14,891 nt of DNA from Rs1 sp034111875 (GTDB lineage: Bacteria > Pseudomonadota > Gammaproteobacteria > Pseudomonadales > Balneatricaceae), in NCBI GenBank assembly GCA_034111875.1, contig JAWUWK010000054.1, positions 1-14,891 of the forward strand, in the 5' to 3' direction. This document shows positions 1 to 6,206 of this stretch, piece by piece. The notes beneath the pieces are model-generated. The model was not told where the DNA came from and searched no databases. It saw only the letters and a list, made by a program, of their open reading frames with translations. The position numbers were made by a program, and so were the translations under genes. The stretch's first letter is position 1. Every line of letters begins with the position of its first letter.

Positions 1-112
1 GAGGCCATCGCCATTTAAATAATGCTGCTTCACACTGCTCTTCAGTGCCATCGTTGTCGAGAAAATCGAACATACTAAAGCCCTTTTGATATTGGATTTT
101 GTTGATTGACAT
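1..112 (-). CDS. IS1595-family transposase, N-terminal fragment (cut by window edge)
   Basis: The minus strand from 112 reads MSINKIQYQKGFSMFDFLDN, then DGTEEQCEAALFKWRWP, 37 residues up to the window edge with no stop. The start, the G-TEEQCEAALFK-RWP block and its distance from the N-terminus match the opening of IS1595-family (ISXO2-like) transposases, in which a zinc-ribbon begins just after the RWP motif; that part and the DDE-type catalytic domain lie outside the window. The ATG at 112 is preceded by GGAGG (117-121) at good spacing, which supports this start. These enzymes catalyse cut-and-paste-type movement of the insertion sequence and have no role in motility. Whether the gene is intact cannot be judged here. 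Confidence 0.8.
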   Translation of the reverse strand, partial: MSINKIQYQKGFSMFDFLDNDGTEEQCEAALFKWRWP

Positions 113-135
113 AACGACCTCCAAGTGCCCCACTG

Positions 136-141
136 ATTATA
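136..141 (-). promoter_or_regulatory. Candidate -10 box for the transposase
   Basis: The minus strand reads TATAAT at 141-136, about 24 bases upstream of the transposase ATG. No good -35 match is seen at the right spacing (TGATTA-like at 160-165), so only the -10 box is convincing. It lies directly at the edge of one arm of the ACTGATTA/TAATCAGT inverted repeat, so a protein binding that repeat could also control the promoter; that is inference. Confidence 0.35.
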
Positions 142-373
142 AATAGAGTGCTGCCTTTTTAATCAGTTATCAATAGCGGAGGTATGTGGCTAATCAGGTA
201 ATAATATAACATAGACTAAATGAATTTATGTAATGGTTGCGATCCATCATGTTAATAGGTTTTTGCAGTGGGGGTCGAGGACGAAAAAAAGCGACAGTTT
301 GATATTTGTGGCTGGGATCAGTCATAATTTAAACTTAGCTATCGAAAGCTTGGCAAATGAACGGGTTTTAACT

Positions 374-450
374 TGGTGTCCCAGAGAGGATTTGAACCTC
401 CGACCTGCCGCTTAGGAGGCGGCTGCTCTATCCGGCTGAGCTACTGAGAC
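374..450 (-). tRNA. tRNA-Arg (anticodon CCU)
   Basis: The minus strand folds into a full cloverleaf of 77 nt including an encoded CCA (376-374). The acceptor arm GTCTCAG pairs with CTGGGAC apart from one G-U pair. The D-arm is GCTC..GAGC. The anticodon stem GCCGC/GCGGC closes the 7-base loop CTCCTAA with anticodon CCT, decoding AGG. The T-loop is GTTCAAATC within GGAGG/CCTCT. Discriminator base is A. tRNA-Arg(CCU) is a minor species and a frequent integration site for mobile elements in gammaproteobacteria; an IS lies on its 3' side here. Confidence 0.97.
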
Positions 451-464
451 CTTGAGAGGCGGTT

Positions 465-470
465 ATTATA
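465..470 (-). promoter_or_regulatory. Candidate -10 box of the tRNA-Arg gene
   Basis: The minus strand reads TATAAT at 470-465, 14 bases before the mature 5' end of the tRNA, followed by GCCTCT, a GC-rich stretch resembling a stable-RNA discriminator. The matching -35 would fall near 488-493 in a T-rich run and is poor. Confidence 0.5.
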
Positions 471-540
471 CCTAAATTAACTAGATAAAAAACACCTAGA
501 ATGGGATAAATATTGGAATAATAATTAGCAGTGTAAAAGA

Positions 541-1029
541 CTAAGCTTTGCCTATTCTGGATTGTCCAGTGTAGTCGCCTTTGTCGCCTTTGGCGTCGTA
601 AAGTACGTTGTGTGTTTGTTGGCCTTGAAGGATCGCCAAAATAGTATCTAAGTTCTTTTGATTTCTTTTCAAGACTTGCTCGTTAATATTGTTTGCATCT
701 ATTGCGGCACATAGTGTCTCTTCAAGCTGTGTCCAATGTTGAAGGTAGACTGATTTGGCTTTGCTGTCAGCGCACTTAGCGAAGAAAAAGCTGATACCTG
801 CTTTGTCAGAAGAGCAGTTTTGGCTTTTTAAGAGGGCTGTTCGATGTTGACTGTTTTCAGAAAAGTTTGTTAAAACTTGTACTTTTATAATAGCGCAAGC
901 TTTAATTTTAACTAGATCTCGATCGGTAAGCGCGGTTAATTCATCTGCCAGAATGTCATGCAGTGTTTTTAGCTGTTCGATACCCGCTAACGTCAGGGTA
1001 TCGAAAGAAGAATGAAGTTCTAAGGTCAT
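541..1029 (-). CDS. flgN: Flagellar export chaperone FlgN
   Basis: FlgN is the cytoplasmic chaperone that binds the hook-filament junction proteins FlgK and FlgL and delivers them to the export gate. The 162-residue product is largely helical, as usual for the family (about 140-160 residues). The C-terminal block (residues 127-144, LDTILAILQG..THNVLYD) followed by a loose glycine-rich tail is typical of Pseudomonas/Vibrio-type FlgN; the N-terminal two-thirds is divergent, as FlgN generally is. It holds four cysteines (45, 72, 86, 107), more than expected in this family. Its ATG is only 3 bases after the flgM stop, with no strong ribosome binding site of its own, suggesting translational coupling and shared transcription from the flgM promoter. 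No clear terminator follows it before the tRNA. Identification rests on both the C-terminal motif and the neighbour flgM. Confidence 0.88.
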   Translation of the reverse strand: MTLELHSSFDTLTLAGIEQLKTLHDILADELTALTDRDLVKIKACAIIKVQVLTNFSENSQHRTALLKSQNCSSDKAGISFFFAKCADSKAKSVYLQHWTQLEETLCAAIDANNINEQVLKRNQKNLDTILAILQGQQTHNVLYDAKGDKGDYTGQSRIGKA

Positions 1030-1032
1030 AAA

Positions 1033-1335
1033 TTAGCTTAGTTGAGACTCAAAATTTAATAACTTTTCAGCAACACTTTTATAATCAATTGAAAAGCTGC
1101 CGTCGGCAATCGCTGCTTTAATGCTGGACACTTTATCCGTATTAACATCAGAAGTGTTGGCAATTATTGCATCCGCTTTCTTTAAAGCTTGTGCTGTAGT
1201 GCTTAATTCAAAAGTGTCTTTTGACCCAGTTGATGGCGTTGGAGTGACAATTGATTCAGCCCCTGCGCTACGCTGGGTGCTGACCTTGTCACGCGTCATC
1301 GAATGGGATGATGCACTCGTAAGATCAATAACCAT
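1033..1335 (-). CDS. flgM: Anti-sigma-28 factor FlgM
   Basis: FlgM binds sigma-28 (FliA) and blocks late flagellar transcription until hook completion, when it is secreted through the hook-basal body. The 100-residue product has the family length and layout: a polar, Ser/Thr-rich disordered N-terminal half (residues 6-45) and a helical sigma-binding C-terminal half (residues 64-97) with the FlgM signature VNTDKVSSIKAAIADGSF..D. The ATG at 1335 follows GAGGAT at 1342-1347 with a 6-base spacer. A sigma-28 promoter lies 30-56 bases upstream, giving the expected negative feedback. The gene is followed at once by flgN. A plus-strand open frame over the same bases (1121-1414) has no support. Confidence 0.95.
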   Translation of the reverse strand: MVIDLTSASSHSMTRDKVSTQRSAGAESIVTPTPSTGSKDTFELSTTAQALKKADAIIANTSDVNTDKVSSIKAAIADGSFSIDYKSVAEKLLNFESQLS

Positions 1336-1364
1336 TGTTGTATCCTCTATAAATTATAGTTGGG

Positions 1365-1391
1365 TTAACGGCTACTCTAAGCGGAACTTTA
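1365..1391 (-). promoter_or_regulatory. Sigma-28 (FliA) promoter of flgMN
   Basis: The minus strand reads TAAAGTTC (1391-1384), 11 bases, then GCCGTTAA (1372-1365). The enterobacterial/pseudomonad sigma-28 consensus is TAAAGTTT-N11-GCCGATAA, so 14 of 16 consensus positions match at exactly the right spacing. Transcription would start near 1357 and leave a leader of about 20 bases before flgM. This makes flgM a target of the factor it inhibits. Confidence 0.92.
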
Positions 1392-1512
1392 ATAAAAATT
1401 ACGATTATTATTAAAATTATTTAATTTTCTTAGAAACACACTTTAAATGCTTGATACAGATGCCTCCAATATTATAATGTTCGCACGTATGTAAAGACTA
1501 ATCAACAGATTC

Positions 1513-2199
1513 TTAAGGTGTGGTAGTGACTATACCGATGGCAGACACATAAGCGCGGATTATTTTACCCGATCGATTGTTTTTGACGCTTATTTGGCGA
1601 CCTTCTCTGCCGTTTTGAAGTGCTGTGCCAAGGGTTGATATAAACAATCCTCCGACTTGTGCCTGTATCATTACTGAGTCACCTTTAAGGATCATGGTAG
1701 CTTCTATCAAGCTTGTGGGTAGGATAGCTTGATCCTTTTTTATACTGCGTTTGGCTTCCTTGCCGAATACTTGTTCACCAGAGGTGAAATACCCCCTGTT
1801 TAGTTTAGTAATGTCTCGCGAAACGAATTTGACATTCTGTGTTTGTAGTTTTTTTCCTTTGTTTATATGTACTAAGGCAATAGCTACAGGGTATGATATA
1901 GACGTTTTAATAGTGAGGTAAGTAGACCAATTAGGCTGTTTACATGTTAATCTTAAAGATAATCTGCCTCCAGAAGAGAGTTTTTTTACTTTTGGAAGAT
2001 AGAAATTATTACATTTGGAAAATTTTTTCTGCGTATTTGGAAGATTAAAGGCTATATTAATATTAGCAGCTGGATGTAGATTAAATAAATCTGCTAGAAC
2101 TTGTTGTTCAATTTGTTGATACAAACTGGTCGAAGCGCTGGCGGTACTAGTTAAAAAAAACATAACAGCGCTAAAGTAGCTTAGTTTCAAAAAGGTCAC
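1513..2199 (-). CDS. flgA: P-ring assembly chaperone FlgA
   Basis: FlgA is a periplasmic chaperone that helps FlgI assemble into the P ring. The 228-residue product opens with a Sec signal peptide (charged start, hydrophobic residues 6-20, AxA-type site TASAS near 19-23). A SAF-like domain follows in the C-terminal half (from about residue 102, SYPVAIALVHINKGKKL, through the VFGKEAKRSI block near 143), then the family's C-terminal beta domain (ILKGDSV.., ..GREGRQISVKN.RSGKIIRAYV). Cys63 and Cys86 sit where a disulfide could form. The start is GTG at 2199, chosen because AGGAC (2206-2210) lies 6 bases upstream and because the next ATG (2163) would cut away part of the signal peptide. It is divergent from cheV and upstream of flgM, with 177 bases between. 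It is AT-rich and lysine-rich compared with the structural flg genes, though clearly homologous. Confidence 0.93.
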   Translation of the reverse strand: MTFLKLSYFSAVMFFLTSTASASTSLYQQIEQQVLADLFNLHPAANINIAFNLPNTQKKFSKCNNFYLPKVKKLSSGGRLSLRLTCKQPNWSTYLTIKTSISYPVAIALVHINKGKKLQTQNVKFVSRDITKLNRGYFTSGEQVFGKEAKRSIKKDQAILPTSLIEATMILKGDSVMIQAQVGGLFISTLGTALQNGREGRQISVKNNRSGKIIRAYVSAIGIVTTTP

Positions 2200-2215
2200 G
2201 TTTATGTCCTGAATT

Positions 2216-2243
2216 ATCAGTTGACTTAATGTGAATTACTGAT
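2216..2243. repeat. Imperfect palindrome in the flgA-cheV divergent intergenic region
   Basis: ATCAGT (2216-2221) and ACTGAT (2238-2243) are inverted copies separated by 16 bases, centred in the 74-bp gap between the divergent genes flgA and cheV. The left arm touches the candidate cheV -35 box. The position would suit an operator controlling both directions; this is inference from layout alone. Confidence 0.35.
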
Positions 2244-2248
2244 TTAGT
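2221..2248 (+). promoter_or_regulatory. Candidate sigma-70-type promoter of cheV
   Basis: TTGACT (2221-2226), a 16-base spacer, then TTTAGT (2243-2248), 25 bases before the cheV ATG. The -35 is good and the -10 only 4 of 6. No sigma-54 or sigma-28 element was seen on the plus strand here. Confidence 0.3.
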
Positions 2249-2273
2249 AAAAAGTTGGGGTTTAATATAAATC

Positions 2274-3221
2274 ATGTCAGGTATTCTAGATAGTGTAAAC
2301 CTAAGGACTCAGTTAGTAGGTCAAAATAGATTAGAGCTTCTGTTGTTTAATCTGGAGTCTGATCAACAATATGGCATTAATGTTTTTAAAGTAAGAGAAG
2401 TTTTGCAGTGTCCTTCGCTTACGGAAATTCCGCGTCAGACCACGGCTATCAAAGGAATGGCCCATATACGTGGTGAAACAATTCCAGTGCTCGACCTTTC
2501 GGAGGCAATTGGCCGCCAGGCGCTTTCAAGAGAGAATCCTGAGGATGCTTTTTTGATTGTAGCAGAGTATAACAAGCGCACATTAGCGTTTTTAGTGCGT
2601 AAAGTTGATCGGATTATCAATACTAATTGGGATCAAATTAATGCGCCACCGGCTGAAATAGGTGTGGAAAATTATCTTACCGCTATATTTGAGCACGAGG
2701 GTTCAATCGTAGAAATTCTTGATGTCGAGCAAATATTGGCTGATTTATATCCAATGTCAACTGATGTCAGCGCTGACATTGCGACTGATGCGGTGCGCAA
2801 GAAAGCCAGTGATTATAACGTTTTGATTGTGGATGACTCGAGTGTTGCCAGAAATCAAATGCAGCGTAGTTTAGAAAATCTAGGGGTTGGTGTTACTCAG
2901 TGCAACAATGGTATGGAAGCTTGGAAAATGCTTGATGGTCTCGCTGCAAATGGGGTTGTTTTGAACGAACATTTTCTAATGATGATCTCCGATATAGAGA
3001 TGCCTGAAGTCGATGGTTATACCTTAACGGCGATGATTCGAGACGATGAGCGTATGAATGATTTCCATATCGTTCTGCATACCTCTTTAAGTGGTGGGTT
3101 TAATGTGTCTATGGTTAAGAAAGTTGGCGCAAATGGATTCTTAGCTAAGTTTAATCCTAACGATATTGCCAATGCTGTCATAGAAAGAATTGATAAAGTC
3201 AGAAACCAAAAACCAGTATAG
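2274..3221 (+). CDS. cheV: Chemotaxis coupling protein CheV (CheW domain plus receiver)
   Basis: CheV links chemoreceptors to the kinase CheA, like CheW, and carries a receiver domain whose phosphorylation tunes adaptation. Of 315 residues, about 16-160 form the CheW-like domain (YGINVFKVREVL at 33-44, AIKGMAHIRGETIPVLDL at 58-75, AFLVRKVDRI). A receiver domain spans about 181-310, with acidic pocket Asp187/Asp188 (VLIVDDSS), phospho-acceptor Asp240 (SDIEMPEVDG), Thr270 (LHTS) and Lys292 (LAKF), so all active-site residues are present. Length is usual for the family. The ATG at 2274 has only a distant GGGG stretch (2257-2260) as ribosome binding site, but homology starts here. It is followed by cheR and lies beside flgA, the arrangement seen in Pseudomonas and Vibrio. 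Confidence 0.96.
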   Translation: MSGILDSVNLRTQLVGQNRLELLLFNLESDQQYGINVFKVREVLQCPSLTEIPRQTTAIKGMAHIRGETIPVLDLSEAIGRQALSRENPEDAFLIVAEYNKRTLAFLVRKVDRIINTNWDQINAPPAEIGVENYLTAIFEHEGSIVEILDVEQILADLYPMSTDVSADIATDAVRKKASDYNVLIVDDSSVARNQMQRSLENLGVGVTQCNNGMEAWKMLDGLAANGVVLNEHFLMMISDIEMPEVDGYTLTAMIRDDERMNDFHIVLHTSLSGGFNVSMVKKVGANGFLAKFNPNDIANAVIERIDKVRNQKPV

Positions 3222-3234
3222 AGCCCAGTTACCT

Positions 3235-4068
3235 ATGAACTCATTTAGTATTACACCGCAAGGTTTTAAACAATTTAGCAGCTATTTGGAAAATAGCTGC
3301 GGCATTGTGCTAGCGGAAAATAAGCAGTATTTGGTGCAGTCTCGGCTGTCAAAGGTCATGGGCGAACAAGCTTTTTCCGGTTTGGAGCAGCTAGTCACAG
3401 CCATGTCAAAACCTTCAGGGAAACGTTTAGCTGACCAAGTGGTCGATGCCATGACGACCAATGAAACTTTATGGTTTAGGGATAATCATCCTTATGATTT
3501 GCTAAGAACAAAACTCTTTCCTGAGTTTATGAATAGTTCCAGCGCTCGAATGAACGTTTGGTCTGCTGCCTGTTCTACAGGCCAAGAGCCCTATTCCATT
3601 TCTATGGTTGCCAGCGAATATATTGACGCCACTCCAATTGCCCGCGGGGCGAAGATTAATATCGTTGCGACTGATATATCTTCGACAGTGCTAGAGGCGG
3701 CTAAGAAAGGTGAATATGAATTATTTGCGCTAGGTCGGGGTTTGAGTAAACCGCGCCAAGAAAAATTTTTTACCAAAATGGCTGATAATAGATGGCAGGT
3801 AAACCAGCAAATCAAAGCCGCCGTTACCTTTAGAGGCATCAATCTGCTTGATGGTTACGGTATGGTAGGTAAGCAAGATGTTATTTTTTGCCGCAATGTC
3901 TTGATCTATTTTTCATCGGACCTGAAGCGAAAAATTATCGAAAAGCTTCACGGTCAGTTAAAGCGAGGCGGCTATTTAATGCTAGGTGCTTCAGAATCAT
4001 TGCCTGGGCTAACCGATAAATTTGAAATGATCCACTGCCACCCCGGTATCCTCTATAAAGCCAAATAG
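3235..4068 (+). CDS. cheR: Chemoreceptor glutamate methyltransferase CheR
   Basis: CheR transfers methyl groups from S-adenosylmethionine to glutamates of chemoreceptors, the adaptation step opposed by CheB. The 277-residue product has the helical N-terminal CheR domain (residues 5-60) and a Rossmann-type methyltransferase domain: TTNETLWFRD (74-83), the SAM-binding VWSAACSTGQEPYS (108-121), ATDIS (145-149), and FCRNVLIYF (218-226), then GGYLMLGASES (245-255). The ATG at 3235 is chosen over an in-frame TTG at 3190, which would overlap cheV by 32 bases and add 15 non-conserved residues. The 13-base gap after cheV suggests one transcript. The ribosome binding site is weak, so coupling to cheV translation is likely. 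No receptor-pentapeptide-binding domain or TPR tail is present. Confidence 0.96.
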   Translation: MNSFSITPQGFKQFSSYLENSCGIVLAENKQYLVQSRLSKVMGEQAFSGLEQLVTAMSKPSGKRLADQVVDAMTTNETLWFRDNHPYDLLRTKLFPEFMNSSSARMNVWSAACSTGQEPYSISMVASEYIDATPIARGAKINIVATDISSTVLEAAKKGEYELFALGRGLSKPRQEKFFTKMADNRWQVNQQIKAAVTFRGINLLDGYGMVGKQDVIFCRNVLIYFSSDLKRKIIEKLHGQLKRGGYLMLGASESLPGLTDKFEMIHCHPGILYKAK

Positions 4069-4090
4069 CCCCCTCAATTACTCCCTTGCG

Positions 4091-4398
4091 ATTAAGTGTT
4101 AAATGCCTAAGGCTCTACAACCGTTATTTTAGACGACAGTCGTTTAGGTTTTTTATCGGCGCATTTTCATTCCTATCCAGCCCAGATCTGCCAAATGTCT
4201 GCAATTTGTTGAACATGTGTATTAATTGTCGAACGGCAAGTGGGCTCAAATGATAAAGCAGTCTCTTTATTGCCATGCTCAGTAACACGGCGTTAAAGAA
4301 ACTAAAATCCCCATTAATTACTGCAAAAGTGCGGCTTTGCAGATTATTTCGCCTTGTCTTACATTAGCTTCGCTCGCTACTAAGTGCATAATGCCTAA
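4091..4398. repeat. Diverged direct repeat pair around 20 bp (4091-4110 and 4379-4398)
   Basis: The pair shares the pattern TAAGTG-nnn-AATGCCTAA, 16 of 20 positions identical, 288 bases apart in the same orientation. It may be the trace of a duplicated or inserted segment, or chance in AT-rich sequence. Confidence 0.3.
4321..4342. repeat. Perfect inverted repeat (hairpin) downstream of cheR
   Basis: CTGCAAA (4321-4327) and TTTGCAG (4336-4342) form a 7-bp stem with loop AGTGCGGC, followed on the plus strand by ATTATTTC. The T-run is too broken for a classical terminator, and it is about 250 bases past cheR. It could be a weak terminator, part of a small RNA, or a protein site. Confidence 0.5.
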
Positions 4399-4619
4399 CT
4401 TCTTTCCTAAAGCAATTCGCTGGAGAGTGAATTTCATCTGATTGTGCAAAGTTTTGACTATCAAATATTTGTTTAGTCTTTAATACATCAATCAGAGTAC
4501 CTATCAAGAAATCAACTTGAAGCGGCAATTACGGTGTTTTATAGCGGCAGTTGTTTGCCAAGTCATTGTGCATGTCGAAAAAATCGTTTAATAACAGTTT
4601 GTTACACATTTCCGGTAAC

Positions 4620-4635
4620 TGGCACGTTATTTGCT
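4620..4635 (+). promoter_or_regulatory. Sigma-54 (RpoN) promoter of flgBCDE
   Basis: TGGCACGTTATTTGCT matches the -24/-12 consensus TGGCACG-N4-TTGCW at every defined base, with GG at 4621-4622 and GC at 4633-4634 exactly 10 bases apart. Transcription would start near 4646, about 22 bases before the flgB ATG. In relatives this operon needs RpoN and a flagellar bacterial enhancer-binding protein (FleR in Pseudomonas, FlrC in Vibrio). Confidence 0.95.
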
Positions 4636-4667
4636 ATATTCATTGGCATAAAGTAATGAGGTGATTA

Positions 4668-5066
4668 ATGGCAATAACATTCGATGGCGCACTAGGGATT
4701 CATCAGCAGGCAATACAAGTGCGGGCTGATCGTGCAGAAATTTTGGCGAATAATATAGCCAATGCCGAAACGCCAAATTTCCTGGCAAGAGATATGGATT
4801 TTAAAGCGATATTGAATGGCGAATTGAAGAATGTGCTGCGTGCTCAAACGACGCATGCGTCACACGAGACTGCTGTGATTGATCCCGATTACGCCGCCGA
4901 TCTTATGTACCGTGTGCCGACTCAGCCATCCGTCGATGGCAATACAGTAGATGTACAAGAAGAAATGGCTGAATACGGTGAAAACACTTTAGCTTATCAA
5001 GCGTCTTTTGAATTTTTGAACCGAAAATTCAAGGGCTTAAAATTTGCCATTAAGGGGACTTCATAA
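4668..5066 (+). CDS. flgB: Flagellar proximal rod protein FlgB
   Basis: FlgB forms the base of the rod next to FliE and the MS ring. The 132-residue product has the usual length. It carries the rod signature ANNIANAETPNFLARDMDF (27-45) and a C-terminal helix ending in FLNRKFKGLKFAIKG (116-130), part of the coiled-coil D0 region. The ATG is preceded by GAGGTGA at about 7 bases, a strong ribosome binding site. It is the first gene after the sigma-54 promoter. Its TAA stop overlaps the flgC ATG by one base, so translation is probably coupled. Confidence 0.97.
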   Translation: MAITFDGALGIHQQAIQVRADRAEILANNIANAETPNFLARDMDFKAILNGELKNVLRAQTTHASHETAVIDPDYAADLMYRVPTQPSVDGNTVDVQEEMAEYGENTLAYQASFEFLNRKFKGLKFAIKGTS

Positions 5067-5503
5067 TGTCACTGGCTAATATTTTCAGTATATCGGGCTC
5101 TGCGATGAGCGCTCAAAGCGTGCGCTTGAATACCACTGCCAGTAATATGGCGAATGCTCAAAGTATCAGTTCAAGTGTCGGCGATACTTATAGAGCACGT
5201 AAGCCTGTCTTCGCCGTACAAGCACCCACTGAACATCAGTTGCAGAGCCAGAACATTGGTTTGTTGCCGGGTCAGGGAGTGCAGATAAAAGGTATCGTAG
5301 AGAGCACTGCGCCTCTGCAACCAGAATACATGCCAAGTCACCCTTTGGCAGATGAAAATGGTTTTATTTATTACCCTAACGTCAACGTCGTGGAAGAGAT
5401 GGCCGATATGATTTCAGCCTCAAGATCTTTTCAGATAAATGCGGATGTTATGGATTCAGCAAAGAAAATGATGCAACGTGTTTTAACGTTAGGGCAAGCG
5501 TAG
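5066..5503 (+). CDS. flgC: Flagellar proximal rod protein FlgC
   Basis: FlgC is a proximal rod subunit built on FlgB. The 145-residue product shows the N-terminal rod-type motif (LNTTASNMANAQS, 21-33), the YRARKPVF segment (42-49) and the C-terminal VNVVEEMADMISASRSFQIN block (110-129), followed by an amphipathic D0 helix. Length is close to the family's (about 135-150). The start overlaps the flgB stop (TAATG); AGGGGA lies inside the end of flgB as ribosome binding site. It has 7 bases to flgD. Confidence 0.97.
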   Translation: MSLANIFSISGSAMSAQSVRLNTTASNMANAQSISSSVGDTYRARKPVFAVQAPTEHQLQSQNIGLLPGQGVQIKGIVESTAPLQPEYMPSHPLADENGFIYYPNVNVVEEMADMISASRSFQINADVMDSAKKMMQRVLTLGQA

Positions 5504-5510
5504 GTGATTT

Positions 5511-6194
5511 ATGAGTACAATTAATACCAATAATGACAATATATACCAACAAATAAACAAGGCCAATCAAGGCTCTGATAGCGCGGTGGCGAAAAGTAGG
5601 TCTCAAGAAGATAGTGATATGTTCATGAAACTGATGATTGCGCAGATGAAAAATCAAGACCCTACAAGTCCGACCGATACTGAAGCTTTCATGGGTCAGA
5701 TCTCTAACATGAGCCAAGTCGAGAGTATGAATAACCTCTCGAACTCAGTGGCCAGTATGACGCAATCAATGCTGTCGAGTCAGTCTGCGTTACAGGCATC
5801 TTCAATGGTCGGGCAGAATGTATTGCTCTCTACTGACAAGACTTTAAGTAATCACAAAGGCGAGGTAAATGGCATGTTGGCGCTACCGGGTAAAACCGAT
5901 AACGTGCGTTTAACGGTCACCGATGCCAATGGTAGTACTGTCGAATCTATTGATTTAGGTGCTTATGGTGCGGGCAATGAGGACTTTAAATGGCAGGGAG
6001 ATACCGACAAAGCAGGCAGTGAGTATACATTGAAAGCCGAGGCGATGTTGGAAGATGGCAGTTATATCAGAATAGATACCTACTTAGACAACAAAGTCAC
6101 CAGTGTTACCCTTGGGCAAAATGGCATTGGCATGCAAGTTAACACGGCTGTTGGATCAACAGCGATGGAAAACGTATTGAGAATTAGCGTTTAG
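5511..6194 (+). CDS. flgD: Flagellar hook cap protein FlgD
   Basis: FlgD is the scaffold that caps the growing hook and guides FlgE subunits into place; it is lost from the finished flagellum. The 227-residue product has a disordered Asn/Gln/Ser-rich export region (1-33), the conserved block MFMKLMIAQMKNQDPTSPTD (37-56), and a helical segment MGQISNMSQVESMNNL (61-76). A beta-rich C-terminal half (about 98-227) carries the Ig-like/tudor-like domain (GEVNGMLALPGKTDNVRLTVTDANG). ATG at 5511 follows TAGGTGA. It sits between flgC and flgE in the sigma-54 operon, as usual. Confidence 0.96.
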   Translation: MSTINTNNDNIYQQINKANQGSDSAVAKSRSQEDSDMFMKLMIAQMKNQDPTSPTDTEAFMGQISNMSQVESMNNLSNSVASMTQSMLSSQSALQASSMVGQNVLLSTDKTLSNHKGEVNGMLALPGKTDNVRLTVTDANGSTVESIDLGAYGAGNEDFKWQGDTDKAGSEYTLKAEAMLEDGSYIRIDTYLDNKVTSVTLGQNGIGMQVNTAVGSTAMENVLRISV

Positions 6195-6206
6195 GAGAAA
6201 AGTAAC

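Larger units (their letters stand above)
1..198 (-). mobile_element. Terminal part of an IS1595-family insertion sequence, upstream side of its transposase
   Basis: The transposase fragment at 1-112 requires an IS end somewhere upstream of its start, at higher coordinates. Bases 132-139 (ACTGATTA) are an inverted copy of 160-167 (TAATCAGT), and the heptamer occurs again at 191-197, so a repeat-rich zone of the kind found at IS ends runs to about 198. The exact border and the target duplication cannot be set without the other end, so the right limit is an estimate. Confidence 0.45.
4069..4667. other. 599-bp non-coding region between cheR and flgB
   Basis: I see no convincing gene on either strand. 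It holds: a diverged 20-base direct repeat (4091-4110 and 4379-4398, 16 of 20 identical); a perfect 7-bp inverted repeat with an 8-base loop (4321-4342); a small palindrome TTTGACTATCAAA (4453-4465); an inverted GTTAC/GTAAC pair (4601-4619) touching the promoter; and the flgB sigma-54 promoter at the end. The length leaves room for enhancer sites of a sigma-54 activator of the FleQ/FlrA or FlrC/FleR type, but I cannot assign one. A small RNA cannot be excluded. Confidence 0.6.

Noticed and set aside
233..415. 60-codon plus-strand open frame ending in CPREDLNLRPAA
   Set aside because: The C-terminal part is the antisense of the tRNA-Arg gene, a well-known source of false small proteins; there is no ribosome binding site.
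1121..1414. Plus-strand open frame of 97 codons over flgM
   Set aside because: It is antisense to flgM and its sigma-28 promoter, with no homology or ribosome site.
3190..3234. Upstream TTG start for cheR
   Set aside because: It would overlap cheV by 32 bases and add residues outside the family's usual N-terminus; ATG at 3235 gives the normal length.
4127..4155. ACGACAGTCGT palindrome followed by a T-run, as a cheR terminator
   Set aside because: The symmetry leaves almost no loop; only about 4 bp could pair, too weak for a terminator.
5448..5717. Minus-strand open frame across the flgC-flgD junction
   Set aside because: Antisense to two well-supported genes; no start signal.
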